Notes: a model not told the origin generated them from the sequence alone. A stretch of 64,000 nucleotides of DNA from ATM1 sp003577165 (GCA_030263715.1 SZPM01000006.1:73951-137950), one strand, 5' to 3'; shown: positions 8,483-17,154, counted from the stretch's first letter. Numbers and translations: made by a program.

Positions 8483-9747
8483 TTCTCTTCACCGGGCATC
8501 GGCTCACCGATCACCAGCCGCAATTGGACTTCGCTGATGTAGAAGTCGTACACCGCCTCGACGTAGTTCGTCTCCGCAGTCACAAGTGAAACCTGTGCGT
8601 TCGTCACCTCAACGATGCTCGCAACACCGGCGTCCTGGCTCTCGATTGCAGCCTTGAAGTTCTCTCGCGCCGCTTCGAGCGCCGACTCAGCGGCGCCGAG
8701 GCGTTCCTGATTCTGCTTCCAGGAATAGAACGCGCTTTCGATCTCAGAACGAACGTCACGAAGATCCTGGTCGAACAACTTCTGGCTCGCTTCGAACGAA
8801 AGTTCGGACTGTTTGACGAGTTCCCTCGAGAAGCCGCCATCGAACAGCGGAAAGTGAACTAAGAAGGTGAGCGCGCGCTGCCCAAAGTCCTCTGATTCAA
8901 ACGTTCGATCGTAGCTGAGGTTGAGCGACCAGTCGAGGCCGGCCGACCGCTTCGCATTCAAAACGTCGAACTTCGAGGCTTCGATTCGCCTCTGCGAGTC
9001 CATTAAGTCCGGGCGGTTTTTGATCCCTTCCTCCCATGCTTGATCGATGGTCAACTCGGGCGCGATTTCGCCGATTCGCTGAGGCTCTGTCAGTTCCGGC
9101 AAATCTTCTCTCGAGGGCCAACCGATCGTCGCTTTGAGAGACGCATGAGACGATTTCACCGCATTCTTCGCCGTGAGTTGATTCACCACCGCGTTTGCCA
9201 AATCGGCTTTCGCTTGAAGGATGTCTTTGGCGGCTGCGATCTCCATCTCGACCTGCTTCTGCGTGATTTCGAGCGCCTGCTTCGCGCGGGCCACCTGAGC
9301 ATCCGCCACTTTGAGCAGTTCGTTGCTTCGCAGAGCATCGTAGTACTGAACGACGACGTTGAACAGAACCTGGCGCATGGTCCACACGGTTTGGTATGCG
9401 CTCGCCTGACTCATCCGCTTCGCACGCTCGAGCGAGAACCACCTCTGTCCTCCGTCGAGGAGAGTCCAGTTGGCGAAGATGCCCAACTCGTCCGTTCTAG
9501 TCGTGCCCGTGAACAGGCCCGGATCGATGCGGGTGTTCGTGTGCCGATACTGTGGCGTGATCGTCGGCCAGAAGGCCGACATCGCAGAGCGAACGGAGGA
9601 CTCGGCCGACTCGCGGGACTTTAGGGCGGCGGCGAGTGTCCCGTTGTTCTCGCGAGCCATTTCGAGCGCCTCCATGAGCGAAAGCGTCTGCGCGGCGCCG
9701 AGCGACGCGGCGAGCAGCGAACAAGCGACAAAGATGGCTCTAAACAG
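8479..9747 (-). CDS. TolC-family outer membrane efflux protein (probable CTG start)
   Basis: About 422 residues with the two outer-membrane-efflux repeats, rich in long amphipathic helices (coiled-coil alpha-barrel) with paired alanine/glutamine heptads; it forms the outer membrane exit duct. An ATG at 9675 would give a protein without a signal peptide. The frame continues upstream as LFRAIFVACSLLAASLGAAQ, a good signal peptide, with no ATG, GTG or TTG available. A CTG at 9747 sits six bases after a strong GGGAGG, so I take CTG as the start. It is co-transcribed with the ATPase gene downstream. Confidence 0.85.
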   Translation of the reverse strand: MFRAIFVACSLLAASLGAAQTLSLMEALEMARENNGTLAAALKSRESAESSVRSAMSAFWPTITPQYRHTNTRIDPGLFTGTTRTDELGIFANWTLLDGGQRWFSLERAKRMSQASAYQTVWTMRQVLFNVVVQYYDALRSNELLKVADAQVARAKQALEITQKQVEMEIAAAKDILQAKADLANAVVNQLTAKNAVKSSHASLKATIGWPSREDLPELTEPQRIGEIAPELTIDQAWEEGIKNRPDLMDSQRRIEASKFDVLNAKRSAGLDWSLNLSYDRTFESEDFGQRALTFLVHFPLFDGGFSRELVKQSELSFEASQKLFDQDLRDVRSEIESAFYSWKQNQERLGAAESALEAARENFKAAIESQDAGVASIVEVTNAQVSLVTAETNYVEAVYDFYISEVQLRLVIGEPMPGEEK

Positions 9748-9765
9748 AGTGAACCTCCCTTTCCA

Positions 9766-9826
9766 CCGACCAATTACCCGGTAGCCGGGGCTTTAGGCCG
9801 AGGCATTAGGGCTTCGTACCCGGGAG
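9766..9826 (-). promoter_or_regulatory. Structured leader upstream of the TolC-like gene (possible regulatory RNA)
   Basis: Read on the minus strand, CCCGGGTA (9815-9822) pairs with TACCGGG (9778-9784) with one bulge, closing a 30-base interior rich in further pairing (AGCC with GGCCT). The single-stranded GGCCTAAA and the distal GGTAATTGG have a faint resemblance to parts of the GEMM-I cyclic di-GMP aptamer, but the full consensus is not there. It lies between a CATACT -10-like hexamer and the Shine-Dalgarno of the TolC-like gene. It could equally be a simple attenuator or chance pairing. Confidence 0.3.
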
Positions 9827-9881
9827 TATGGCGTATCATCCTGCGTGAGGGACGCCTGGTGACGTCCCACTGGAGGCTCAC

Positions 9882-10391
9882 ATGATACTAACCACGCTGG
9901 CGGTCGCCACTTGCGCTCTGGCCGTTCCGCCTCAGACCTTTCCTGAGTACGAAAAGCAGATGCTCAAGGTCGGGCAGACGATCCCCGACTACGAGATCCC
10001 GACCCACACGGGCGCGAAAGTCAAGTTGCTCGACTACGTCAAGAAGAACAAGGCGACCCTGATCAACTTCTGGTTCTACAACTGAGGGGGCTGCCGTGAG
10101 GAGTTGCCTCACCTTCAGAAACTGTACGCGGAAGGAAAAGCCTCCGGTCTTGGGATGTTGGCGATGAACATCGGAGACTCGGCGGACACGATCAAGAAGT
10201 ATTTCGGAGAGAACGGATTCGAATTGACGCCGCTGATGGCTCCGACCGAAGTCCACAAGAAGTTCGGCATCCAAGCCTATCCATCGAACTACGTCGTGGA
10301 CAGCAAGGGCGTCGTTCTCGATCGAATGTGCGGGTTCGACGAGGCTCGCATACGTAAGACCCTCAAAGCCAAGGGCATCGCCGTGAAGTAG
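9882..10391 (+). CDS. TlpA/ResA-like redoxin, probable selenoprotein (in-frame TGA at 10083-10085)
   Basis: One frame of 170 codons (169 residues if TGA 68 is read as Sec). A short hydrophobic N-terminus (LTTLAVATCALAV) suggests export. The redoxin fold follows: VGQTIPDYEIPTHTGAKVKL, then TLINFWFYN-U-GGCREELPHL where family members have W-C-x-x-C-R-x-E-x-P, and the cis-proline loop QAYPSNYVVDSKG at about 130-142. The only stop is the TGA at 10083-10085, which falls exactly on the first active-site Cys, with Cys71 as resolving residue. The downstream half is fully conserved in frame, arguing against decay. Shine-Dalgarno GGAGG precedes the ATG; TATCAT at 9834-9839 is a likely -10. Family members reduce periplasmic disulfides or peroxides. 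Confidence 0.85.
10086..10118 (+). promoter_or_regulatory. SECIS-like hairpin after the redoxin TGA
   Basis: Immediately 3' of the TGA, GTGAGG (10096-10101) and CCTCAC (10107-10112) form a perfect six-base stem with the five-base loop AGTTG. CTG (10091-10093) and CAG (10116-10118) can extend it below a small internal loop. The loop begins 16 bases after the TGA and has a G in its second position. Bacterial SECIS elements are known to need a small apical loop with a G in the first two positions, about 16-37 bases from the UGA; this one sits at the short end of that range. SelB would bind it. Confidence 0.7.
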
Positions 10392-10412
10392 AGCTGCTGC
10401 CCACTGCTTCTT

Positions 10413-10441
10413 CGAGAGGACGCGCTTCGCGTGTCCTCTCG
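10413..10441. terminator. Strong hairpin between convergent genes
   Basis: A 12-base stem (one G-T wobble) with loop CTTCG between the redoxin gene and the convergent permease gene, followed on the plus strand by CTCTCTTTGG. It probably ends transcription from both sides, though the T-run is poor. Confidence 0.65.
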
Positions 10442-10457
10442 CTCTCTTTGGTTGCCT

Positions 10458-11312
10458 TCACTCCTTCCCAAGCGCGGCGGGCTGACGCGACTTCATCAAA
10501 AAGCCGGCCAATGCGATCAGAGTCAGCAGATACGGCAACGCCGCCCACATCTGCGAGGGCCATTCGACTCCCGCGACCTTCTCTCCCTGGAGTCGGAGTT
10601 GAAGCGCATCGAAGAACCCGAAGGAAAACGCGGCAAGCGCAGTCGGTATCGGACGCCAACCGCCGAAGATGAGAGCGGCGAGCGCGATGAATCCTCTACC
10701 TGCCGTCATCCCGACCCCGAACTGCTCCGGCTGCGAAACGAGCATCGCTCCCGAGATGCCGGCAAGAACGCCGACCCAAAGTTGCGCGTTCCACCTCACC
10801 TTGACCGGATCCACTCCAGCCTCCCGCGACTTCGCACCGCTGTGTCCGACGGCAGTCAAACGCAATCCCCAATTCGTCGAGCGAAGCGCCCACGCGATCA
10901 GAAGCGGCGCGGCGATTGCGAACAGAATGAACACGGGTTGAGGAATGGAATCGAAGTCTTGATCGGCTCCGCGCGCCGTTAGGAGTTTTGCGAGATAACC
11001 TGTGATGCCGAACGAAACGGCGTTGATCGCCATCCCGCTCACTACGTGGTCGATGCGGAAGACGATGACTGAAATCGCGTGAAGAAGCGCGAACAGGACA
11101 GCAGACGCGATGCCGACCGCGATTCCAAGGAGAGGGTTGCCCGTCATCGCGCTCACAAACGACGTTCCTGCAGCCGCCGCCAACATCTTTCCCTCCAGGC
11201 CGATGTTGATCACACCGCTCCTTTCGCTGATGAGACCCGCCATGGCGGCGAGGCAGAGCGGCCCACCTAATCGCAACGTCGCGCCGCCGATGTCCATCCA
11301 ATCCAATGTCAT
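10458..11312 (-). CDS. BMP-type (nucleoside) ABC transporter permease, second subunit
   Basis: A 284-residue polytopic protein of the BPD_transp_2 (branched-chain/ribose/BMP) family, closest in layout to YufQ/NupQ: an early LISERSGVINIGLEGKMLAAAA signature, then alternating membrane helices with HVVSGMAINAVSFGITGYL and TAGRGFIALAALIFGGW. The start ATG overlaps the upstream permease stop (ATGA at 11309-11312). With that permease and the two-domain ATPase it forms an importer, in this subfamily usually for nucleosides or related purines. Confidence 0.85.
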   Translation of the reverse strand: MTLDWMDIGGATLRLGGPLCLAAMAGLISERSGVINIGLEGKMLAAAAGTSFVSAMTGNPLLGIAVGIASAVLFALLHAISVIVFRIDHVVSGMAINAVSFGITGYLAKLLTARGADQDFDSIPQPVFILFAIAAPLLIAWALRSTNWGLRLTAVGHSGAKSREAGVDPVKVRWNAQLWVGVLAGISGAMLVSQPEQFGVGMTAGRGFIALAALIFGGWRPIPTALAAFSFGFFDALQLRLQGEKVAGVEWPSQMWAALPYLLTLIALAGFLMKSRQPAALGKE

Positions 11313-12334
11313 AGCGTTGATCTCCTCCGCCACCGAACATAGGCGACGAGAAGGAGAAGCAATCCTTGAATCACGAAGGAGATCTCCTTCGGCAAACCGA
11401 TCGCAACCTGCGCGCGAACCGCTCCCTGCTCGATCGCGGCAAACAGCAGCGCCGCAGGCAGCACGCCCAGCGGATGCCCTCCGGCAAGCAACGCGACGCC
11501 GAGGCTGTCGAATCCGTACCCAGGGGAGAAGCCAATCGAGTACCGTCGCTCCTGTCCCAAGAGATGCAGCGCTCCCGCGACTCCCGCGACCGCGCCGCTC
11601 AGCAGGAGCGCGCGCAAGGACACCCACTTCGTCTTGACGCCCGCATAGGCGGCCGCCGACGGGTTCGCACCGACGAGGCGGTGTTCGAATCCGGGAGGTG
11701 TTCGGTTCAGCCAGAGCCGCGCCAGAATCGCGAGTCCGATCCCGACGAGAAGCGCCGGATAGAGCACGAATCCGCCGCCGAAAGTGATCGCCGACAGGGA
11801 CGCGGCCTCAGGGATGACTGCGGTCGTCGGCTCGCCGCCAGGTCGCTCCTGCATCGGGCCCGAGACGACGAACTCCGTCGCGAATACGGCCACATAGTTG
11901 AGCATGATCGTGGAGATCACCTCGTGCCCCCCCCGAAAGGCGCGAATCCAGGCTGCGGGCGCGGCCCAGAGGAGCCCCGCAGCCGCTCCCAAGATCGTCG
12001 CAACGACGATCCCGAGAGGCCCTGTCAGTCCCAAACTGAGGCACGCCCACGCGGCTACGAGCCCCCCCACCCGCAACTGCCCCTCTGCACCGATGTTGAA
12101 CGAACCCGCCTGCAGCGCGATCTGCACGGCGAGCCCCGTCAGGAGAAGTGGCGTCGCGCGTCTCAGGACTTCGCTCACAGGCTGCCAACCGACGAACTCG
12201 CCACGATCCGGGATCCATCCCGTCGTGCCCTCCACGAAACTCACGGCCACGTCGCGCAGCGGCACACCAGCCAACGCCAAGAGCGCGGCGAGGACGCCGA
12301 GAGCGGCGGCGATCGCGAGCGTGACGCGAATCAT
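11309..12334 (-). CDS. BMP-type (nucleoside) ABC transporter permease, first subunit
   Basis: 341 residues with about nine membrane segments. The core motif SFNIGAEGQLRVGG (about residue 85) is the YufP/NupP counterpart of the E-G signature in its partner, and RAFRGGHEVISTIMLNYVA matches the cytoplasmic loop that docks the ATPase. Both ends overlap neighbours by four bases (ATGA), giving a tight ATPase-permease-permease order. It forms the translocation pathway together with the downstream permease. Confidence 0.87.
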   Translation of the reverse strand: MIRVTLAIAAALGVLAALLALAGVPLRDVAVSFVEGTTGWIPDRGEFVGWQPVSEVLRRATPLLLTGLAVQIALQAGSFNIGAEGQLRVGGLVAAWACLSLGLTGPLGIVVATILGAAAGLLWAAPAAWIRAFRGGHEVISTIMLNYVAVFATEFVVSGPMQERPGGEPTTAVIPEAASLSAITFGGGFVLYPALLVGIGLAILARLWLNRTPPGFEHRLVGANPSAAAYAGVKTKWVSLRALLLSGAVAGVAGALHLLGQERRYSIGFSPGYGFDSLGVALLAGGHPLGVLPAALLFAAIEQGAVRAQVAIGLPKEISFVIQGLLLLLVAYVRWRRRSTL

Positions 12335-13842
12335 GGATCGAGCCCGACCATCATGCGGCCGATCGCGTGCCGGTCCTTCGACTTGGATTCAGGAACCTCG
12401 AGCAGCCTGCCGGCGAACATCACGAGAACGCGATGACAGCGTTCGAGGAGTTCGTCGAGTTCGTTGCTGACAAGGATCGCACAAGCCCCCTCCCCGCACA
12501 GACTCGCGACCTCTTCATAGAACGTCGCCGCTCCGCTGACGTCGAGTCCGCGCGTGGGCTGAAGTCCGAGACAGACCCTCGGCTTCATTTCGAGCGCTCG
12601 CCCGACTGCGAACCTCTGCTGATTGCCTCCGCTCAGATTCTGCGCGGGCTCTTCCACCGAACGCACTTTCGCTCGCATGCGCGCAGCCATCCGGCCTGCG
12701 TATCCGATCTTGGATCTGCGATCGATCAGACCAGACCTCCGAAACTCCTTGCGCCACTGGTTTCCGATGAGCGCGTTGTCCAAGAGGGGCCAATCCAGAA
12801 CCAGACCCTCCGTCTGCACCACTTCGGGAATGAGCGTCACCCCCCCCGCAATGCGTTCTCGCACGGACCACCTGCCGATGTCGGTTCCGGCGAGAACGAG
12901 GGACCCCTTATGCCTCCGAACGCCGAGAAGCGATTCGAGGAACGGCCGCTGGCCGTTGCCGTCCACGCCGGCGATGCCGACGATCTCTCCCGATCGGACC
13001 GTGAGTTGCTCGACCGTGGCTGCGATTCGGCCGTCCTCCTGGAGAGCGTGGAAGTCCTTCAACGACAACAGCGCATCTCCCGGCGAACCCACAGTTGCGG
13101 AGGCAGGCGCCGCGGTTTCTCCGACGATCAGAGAGGACATCTGATCAAGGCTCGTCTCCGACACGATGAGGTCGGAGACCTTCTTGCCCCCCCGCAAGAC
13201 CGTCGCATGCGTGCAGAAGTCCACGACGTCTCGGAGGCGGTGCGTCACGAGAATGACGGTGTTGCCCTCTTCGACGTACGACTTGAGATTTCGAAAGAGC
13301 GCCTCTGTATCGAGCGGGGAAAGCAATACCGTCGGCTCGTCCAGGATAAGAAGTCTCGCGCCTCGCCAAAGTTGCCGAAGGATCTCGAGCTTCTGCATCC
13401 CTGCGGGACCGGATTCGCCCGCAGAGCGCGTCCACTCGAACTCGAATCCAAGCCTCTTTGCGTCTGCGCTCGCTTTCGCGATCGCGGCATCCCGCTGAAG
13501 CAAGAAAGGTCCGCCCGCGCCAAGCAGCAGGTTCTCGATGCAACTCAGCTCCGGGATGATGGACGGCTGTTGGCTCGCCATCCCAACTCCGAGGCCAATC
13601 GCGTCCTTCGGAGAGTGGAAACTGACGCGCTGACCGTCGATTTCGATGCGTCCACGATCAGGTCTTAGACTCCCATAGAGAATCCGCATTAGAGTCGACT
13701 TGCCGGAGCCGTTCTCGCCGATGATCGCGTGGAGCGTGCCCCGGGAAACGGTGAAGTCGATCGAATCGTTCGCGCGCACGCGGCCGAATCGCTTGGAGAT
13801 CCCCAGCATCTTTACGGCGGGCGCGGGGTTAGTCGCGTCCAC
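12331..13842 (-). CDS. Two-domain ATP-binding subunit of BMP-type ABC transporter
   Basis: About 503 residues with two fused nucleotide-binding domains. The first has Walker A GENGSGKSTL and Walker B LLILDEPTVLLSP. The second has a degenerate Walker A (GVDGNGQRPFLE), signature NLSGGNQQRFAVGRAL and the GLQPTRGLDVSG region, the normal asymmetry in YufO/NupO, MglA and RbsA-type subunits. The N-domain linker shows SAGESGPAGMQKLEILRQL in place of a canonical LSGGQ. I start at GTG 13842, because the longer frame runs deep into the upstream gene; this gives a 14-base overlap. It powers the two permeases that follow. Confidence 0.87.
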   Translation of the reverse strand: MDATNPAPAVKMLGISKRFGRVRANDSIDFTVSRGTLHAIIGENGSGKSTLMRILYGSLRPDRGRIEIDGQRVSFHSPKDAIGLGVGMASQQPSIIPELSCIENLLLGAGGPFLLQRDAAIAKASADAKRLGFEFEWTRSAGESGPAGMQKLEILRQLWRGARLLILDEPTVLLSPLDTEALFRNLKSYVEEGNTVILVTHRLRDVVDFCTHATVLRGGKKVSDLIVSETSLDQMSSLIVGETAAPASATVGSPGDALLSLKDFHALQEDGRIAATVEQLTVRSGEIVGIAGVDGNGQRPFLESLLGVRRHKGSLVLAGTDIGRWSVRERIAGGVTLIPEVVQTEGLVLDWPLLDNALIGNQWRKEFRRSGLIDRRSKIGYAGRMAARMRAKVRSVEEPAQNLSGGNQQRFAVGRALEMKPRVCLGLQPTRGLDVSGAATFYEEVASLCGEGACAILVSNELDELLERCHRVLVMFAGRLLEVPESKSKDRHAIGRMMVGLDP

Positions 13843-14701
13843 CGCTGAGTTGTTCCAGAATCTCGAAGAGGGCCGGAGTTGCGTCCCCCCCCCTTCCGCT
13901 CGCCTCCAAGGCCGCAAACAGCTGGTGAGTCAGGGCAGCACCCGGCAGGCACGCTCCAGAGTCTCTCGCGCTCGCAAGAGCATAAGAGAGGTCCTTCTGT
14001 TGAAGCGACACTGCAAATCCCGGCGTCCAATCCCGGCTCAAGACCTTCGGTCCGTAATTTGCGAACGACCAACTCCCCCCCGCACCAGAACCGACGAGAT
14101 CCACCGTGTCGGCGACGCTGAGTCCTGCCTTTTGCGCATAGACGAGCGCCTCCGACATGGCCAAGACGCTGATCGCCACGGCAATCTGGTTGGCCATCTT
14201 CATCTTCTGACCGCTGCCCGGCGGGCCGACGTGTCGGACCTTCTTCCCGTAGCACTCGAGGAAGGGCAGGGCGGTGTCGAAGTGCTCCTTCTCGCCACCG
14301 CAGAAGATGGTCAACGTCCCATCGATTGCTCCCTTCTCTCCGCCCGTGACCGGGCAATCGAGGAACGCCAGCTGCCTCGCTCTGATGTCTCCGTGGAGGG
14401 ACTCGGCCACATGGGGTTCGATCGTCGAGTGGTCGATGAACATTGTCCCCCCCCGGCTCGCCTGTGCCATGCGACCCACGAGTTCGGATACGTCTTCCGA
14501 TCGAGAAACGCACAGGAAGACGATGTCACTCGACTCCGCGAGAGATTCTGGGGAGTCGCACCAGAGGGCGCCGCTCTCGATAAGGCCGTCCGCCTTCGCC
14601 GGCGTGCGATTCCAAACACGGAGGCGGTGGCCGGCGCGCAGCAAGTGGCCGGCCATCCGCGCGCCCATCACGCCGAGGCCGGCGAACCCAAGTTGAACCA
14701 T
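13829..14701 (-). CDS. NAD(P)-dependent beta-hydroxyacid dehydrogenase (HIBADH family)
   Basis: A 290-residue cytoplasmic oxidoreductase. The Rossmann start is MVQLGFAGLGVMGARMAGHLL; the family substrate-binding signature appears as FLDCPVTGGEKGA, and the catalytic lysine region as GSGQKMKMANQ (about residue 170). The C-terminal all-helical domain begins near 165. Substrates in this family include 3-hydroxyisobutyrate, tartronate semialdehyde and glyoxylate; the exact one cannot be read here. It heads the transporter operon and overlaps the ATPase by 14 bases, so substrate import and oxidation may be linked. Confidence 0.87.
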   Translation of the reverse strand: MVQLGFAGLGVMGARMAGHLLRAGHRLRVWNRTPAKADGLIESGALWCDSPESLAESSDIVFLCVSRSEDVSELVGRMAQASRGGTMFIDHSTIEPHVAESLHGDIRARQLAFLDCPVTGGEKGAIDGTLTIFCGGEKEHFDTALPFLECYGKKVRHVGPPGSGQKMKMANQIAVAISVLAMSEALVYAQKAGLSVADTVDLVGSGAGGSWSFANYGPKVLSRDWTPGFAVSLQQKDLSYALASARDSGACLPGAALTHQLFAALEASGRGGDATPALFEILEQLSGGRD

Positions 14702-14826
14702 CGACCTGGGATATTTCGCCGCCGCGAGAAAGTGCCCTTTCGCCCGTTTTTCTTGGGCCGCGGGCCGGGGCTGCCGTACAATAGAGAGATATGGGGATCG
14801 GCGGCAGGCGCCGAAGACGAGGATTT

Positions 14827-17154
14827 ATGAGGAGAGGACCGGGGCGAAGCGGTTGGACTGCGCTGCTCGGCGGGACGCTTGGCCTGCTGGCGGCTCTGCC
14901 CGCGCTCGTCGGCGGGCAGGCGGCGGCCAAGCCCGGCGAGTTCGCTCAAGTCGTCCTTCCCGTGGTCAAGAAGTACTGCTGGGGATGCCACAACTCCCAG
15001 GCGAAGACCGCAGGACTCGCCCTGGACAAGTACCTCTCCCTCGCCTCCATGATCGCCGACCGGGACGTGTGGGACCGCGTCTCCCTTCGCCTCCGGAGCG
15101 GGACGATGCCTCCGCCCGGCGCTCCGAGCCCAGGCGATGCCCAGCGGCAGGCCGTGGCGAAGTGGATCGACACGCAACTGAGCGCGAGTTGCGAGGTCCA
15201 AGACCCGGGTCGAGTCACATTGCGCCGACTGAACCGCGCCGAATACCAGAATACGATCCGCGACCTGGTGGGAATCGACTTCGATCCCACGGCGGACTTT
15301 CCGAGCGACGACGTCGGGAACGGTTTCGACAACCAGGGGGATGTGCTTTCGATGTCCACCCTGCTGTTTGAGAAATATCTGCAGGCGGCGGAGAAGATCG
15401 CGCAGGCCGCCATCAGGGTTCCGTCACTCGCCACTCGACGATTCGAAGTTGAGGATCTGCCAGAAGAAGAGGGTTCACGCAACCGCGACGACGGACTTCG
15501 GGTGATGTTCACTCGGAGCGTGGCGACTGCGTCTTACCACGCGACCGAGGGGGGGGCCTATCGGTTGTCCATTCGCGCGTGCGCACAGCAGGCGGGGCCC
15601 GAGTTGGCGAGAATGGCAATTCTCGTGGATGGAGTTCACGCCCAAACGATGGATGTTGCCGCCACTCCCGAGAAGCCGGCGTTGTACGAACTGCCACTGA
15701 CACTTCGCGCGGGCGCACACCAGATTTCTGTGACGTTTATCAACGACTATTACGCCCCGAACCACCCAGACCCGAAGCAGCGTGACCGCAACCTGTTGCT
15801 GGATTACATCGAAATCGCTGGTCCGTTCAATGCAGTAGGCGCACTGCCGGCTTCGCACACGCGCATTATCTTTACGACTCCCGCGCCGGGAAACGAAGAA
15901 ACAGCGGCACGTCAGATCATTTCGAAATTCGCATCCCGCGCATACAGAAGGCCCGCAACGTCTGACGAGGTAGATCGCCTCTTGGCCATCTACAGACTCC
16001 GACACAAAGAGAAGGAGTCGTTCGAGAAGGGGATTCAACTTGCGGTTCAGGCCGTGCTGGTTTCTCCGCACTTTCTCTTTCGAGTCGAGTCCGACGGCAA
16101 ACCTATGGCCGGTCAGAAGGCGCGCAACTTGAACGACTGGGAAATCGCCTCGCGGTTGAGTTACTTCCTCTGGAGTTCGATGCCCGACGACGAACTGTTC
16201 GCGCTCGCCGCACAAGGCAAACTGCAGTCGCCAACCGTCCTGAAGGTGCAGGCCGCCCGAATGTTGAAGGACCCGAAGGCGAGAGGCTTGGGGGAGAACT
16301 TCGCAGGCCAATGGCTACAACTCCGGCGACTTCAGGACGTCAACCCCGATCGGTCGCTGTTCCCGCGATTCTCGCCGCAGCTGCTTGCCGACATGGAAGC
16401 GGAGACGCGCAAGTTCTTCGATGGCATCGTGGCGGCCGATCGCAGTGTCCTTGAGTTCATCGACGCAGATTACACGTACGTGAACCGTCGGCTCGCCGAT
16501 CTCTACGGCATCGGTGGCGTCACCTCTGACGAATTCCAGCGAGTCCCCGTCAAGGGGACTCAGCGAGGCGGAGTCATCACCCAAGCGAGCATCCTTGCGC
16601 TCACGTCAAACCCAACCCGCACGTCACCGGTCAAACGGGGCAAGTTCATTCTGGAAGAGATTTTGGGCGACCCAGTCCCTCCTCCCCCACCCGGCACGCC
16701 CGACTTGAAGGCCGACGGTCAGCCGCTGACAGGACGCACTCTTCGCGAAAGGCTCGAGCAGCACCGAAAGGATCCGACCTGCTATTCGTGTCACGCAAAG
16801 ATGGATCCGCTAGGATTCGGACTTGAGAACTTCGACGCCATCGGCGCGTATCGAGCCGTCGACGGTGGCGCGCCCGTCGATGCGAGCGGCACGCTTCCGA
16901 ACGGAAAGAAGTTTTCGGGAGTAACAGAACTCAAGTCGCTCCTCAAGTCGAGGTCGGACGACTTCGTCCGAAACCTAACGGCCAAACTGATGACCTTCGC
17001 GCTCGGCCGAGGCCTGACTTCCGCGGACGCGTGCGTGCTCGATGACGCGGTGAAGGCGGCGAAGTCAAACCAGTATCGTTTTTCCTCCATCGTCAATTCC
17101 ATCATCACAAGCGACGCATTCCGCAAGCGCCGCACTGGAGAAGCCACTCGATGA
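14827..17154 (+). CDS. DUF1592/DUF1588/DUF1585 planctomycete-type secreted protein with haem-like CxxCH motifs
   Basis: About 775 residues with signal peptide (WTALLGGTLGLLAALPALVGGQAAA) and the fixed order of domains of this family: a CWGCH motif near residue 44 (PSCyt-like), DUF1587 (VTLRRLNRAEYQNTIRDLVG), a carbohydrate-binding-like segment, DUF1595, DUF1592, DUF1588 and DUF1585, with a second CYSCH motif near 655. The CxxCH motifs suggest covalent haem c, not proven. Its role in the family is unknown. I prefer ATG 14827 with GAGG upstream; ATG 14791 would add an Arg-rich stretch. It is translationally coupled to the DUF1552 gene. Confidence 0.88.
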   Translation: MRRGPGRSGWTALLGGTLGLLAALPALVGGQAAAKPGEFAQVVLPVVKKYCWGCHNSQAKTAGLALDKYLSLASMIADRDVWDRVSLRLRSGTMPPPGAPSPGDAQRQAVAKWIDTQLSASCEVQDPGRVTLRRLNRAEYQNTIRDLVGIDFDPTADFPSDDVGNGFDNQGDVLSMSTLLFEKYLQAAEKIAQAAIRVPSLATRRFEVEDLPEEEGSRNRDDGLRVMFTRSVATASYHATEGGAYRLSIRACAQQAGPELARMAILVDGVHAQTMDVAATPEKPALYELPLTLRAGAHQISVTFINDYYAPNHPDPKQRDRNLLLDYIEIAGPFNAVGALPASHTRIIFTTPAPGNEETAARQIISKFASRAYRRPATSDEVDRLLAIYRLRHKEKESFEKGIQLAVQAVLVSPHFLFRVESDGKPMAGQKARNLNDWEIASRLSYFLWSSMPDDELFALAAQGKLQSPTVLKVQAARMLKDPKARGLGENFAGQWLQLRRLQDVNPDRSLFPRFSPQLLADMEAETRKFFDGIVAADRSVLEFIDADYTYVNRRLADLYGIGGVTSDEFQRVPVKGTQRGGVITQASILALTSNPTRTSPVKRGKFILEEILGDPVPPPPPGTPDLKADGQPLTGRTLRERLEQHRKDPTCYSCHAKMDPLGFGLENFDAIGAYRAVDGGAPVDASGTLPNGKKFSGVTELKSLLKSRSDDFVRNLTAKLMTFALGRGLTSADACVLDDAVKAAKSNQYRFSSIVNSIITSDAFRKRRTGEATR

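Noticed and set aside
7196..8542. Plus-strand open frame of about 450 codons across fliS and the ABC ATPase
   Set aside because: Antisense to two clear genes, with low-quality composition.
9882..10391. Redoxin as a pseudogene with a nonsense mutation
   Set aside because: The only lesion falls on the active-site Cys codon, the downstream half is intact with the cis-Pro loop, and a SECIS-like hairpin follows.
12367..13668. Long plus-strand open frame opposite the ABC ATPase
   Set aside because: It is a mirror of the real minus-strand gene; composition is rich in Arg and His with no domain.
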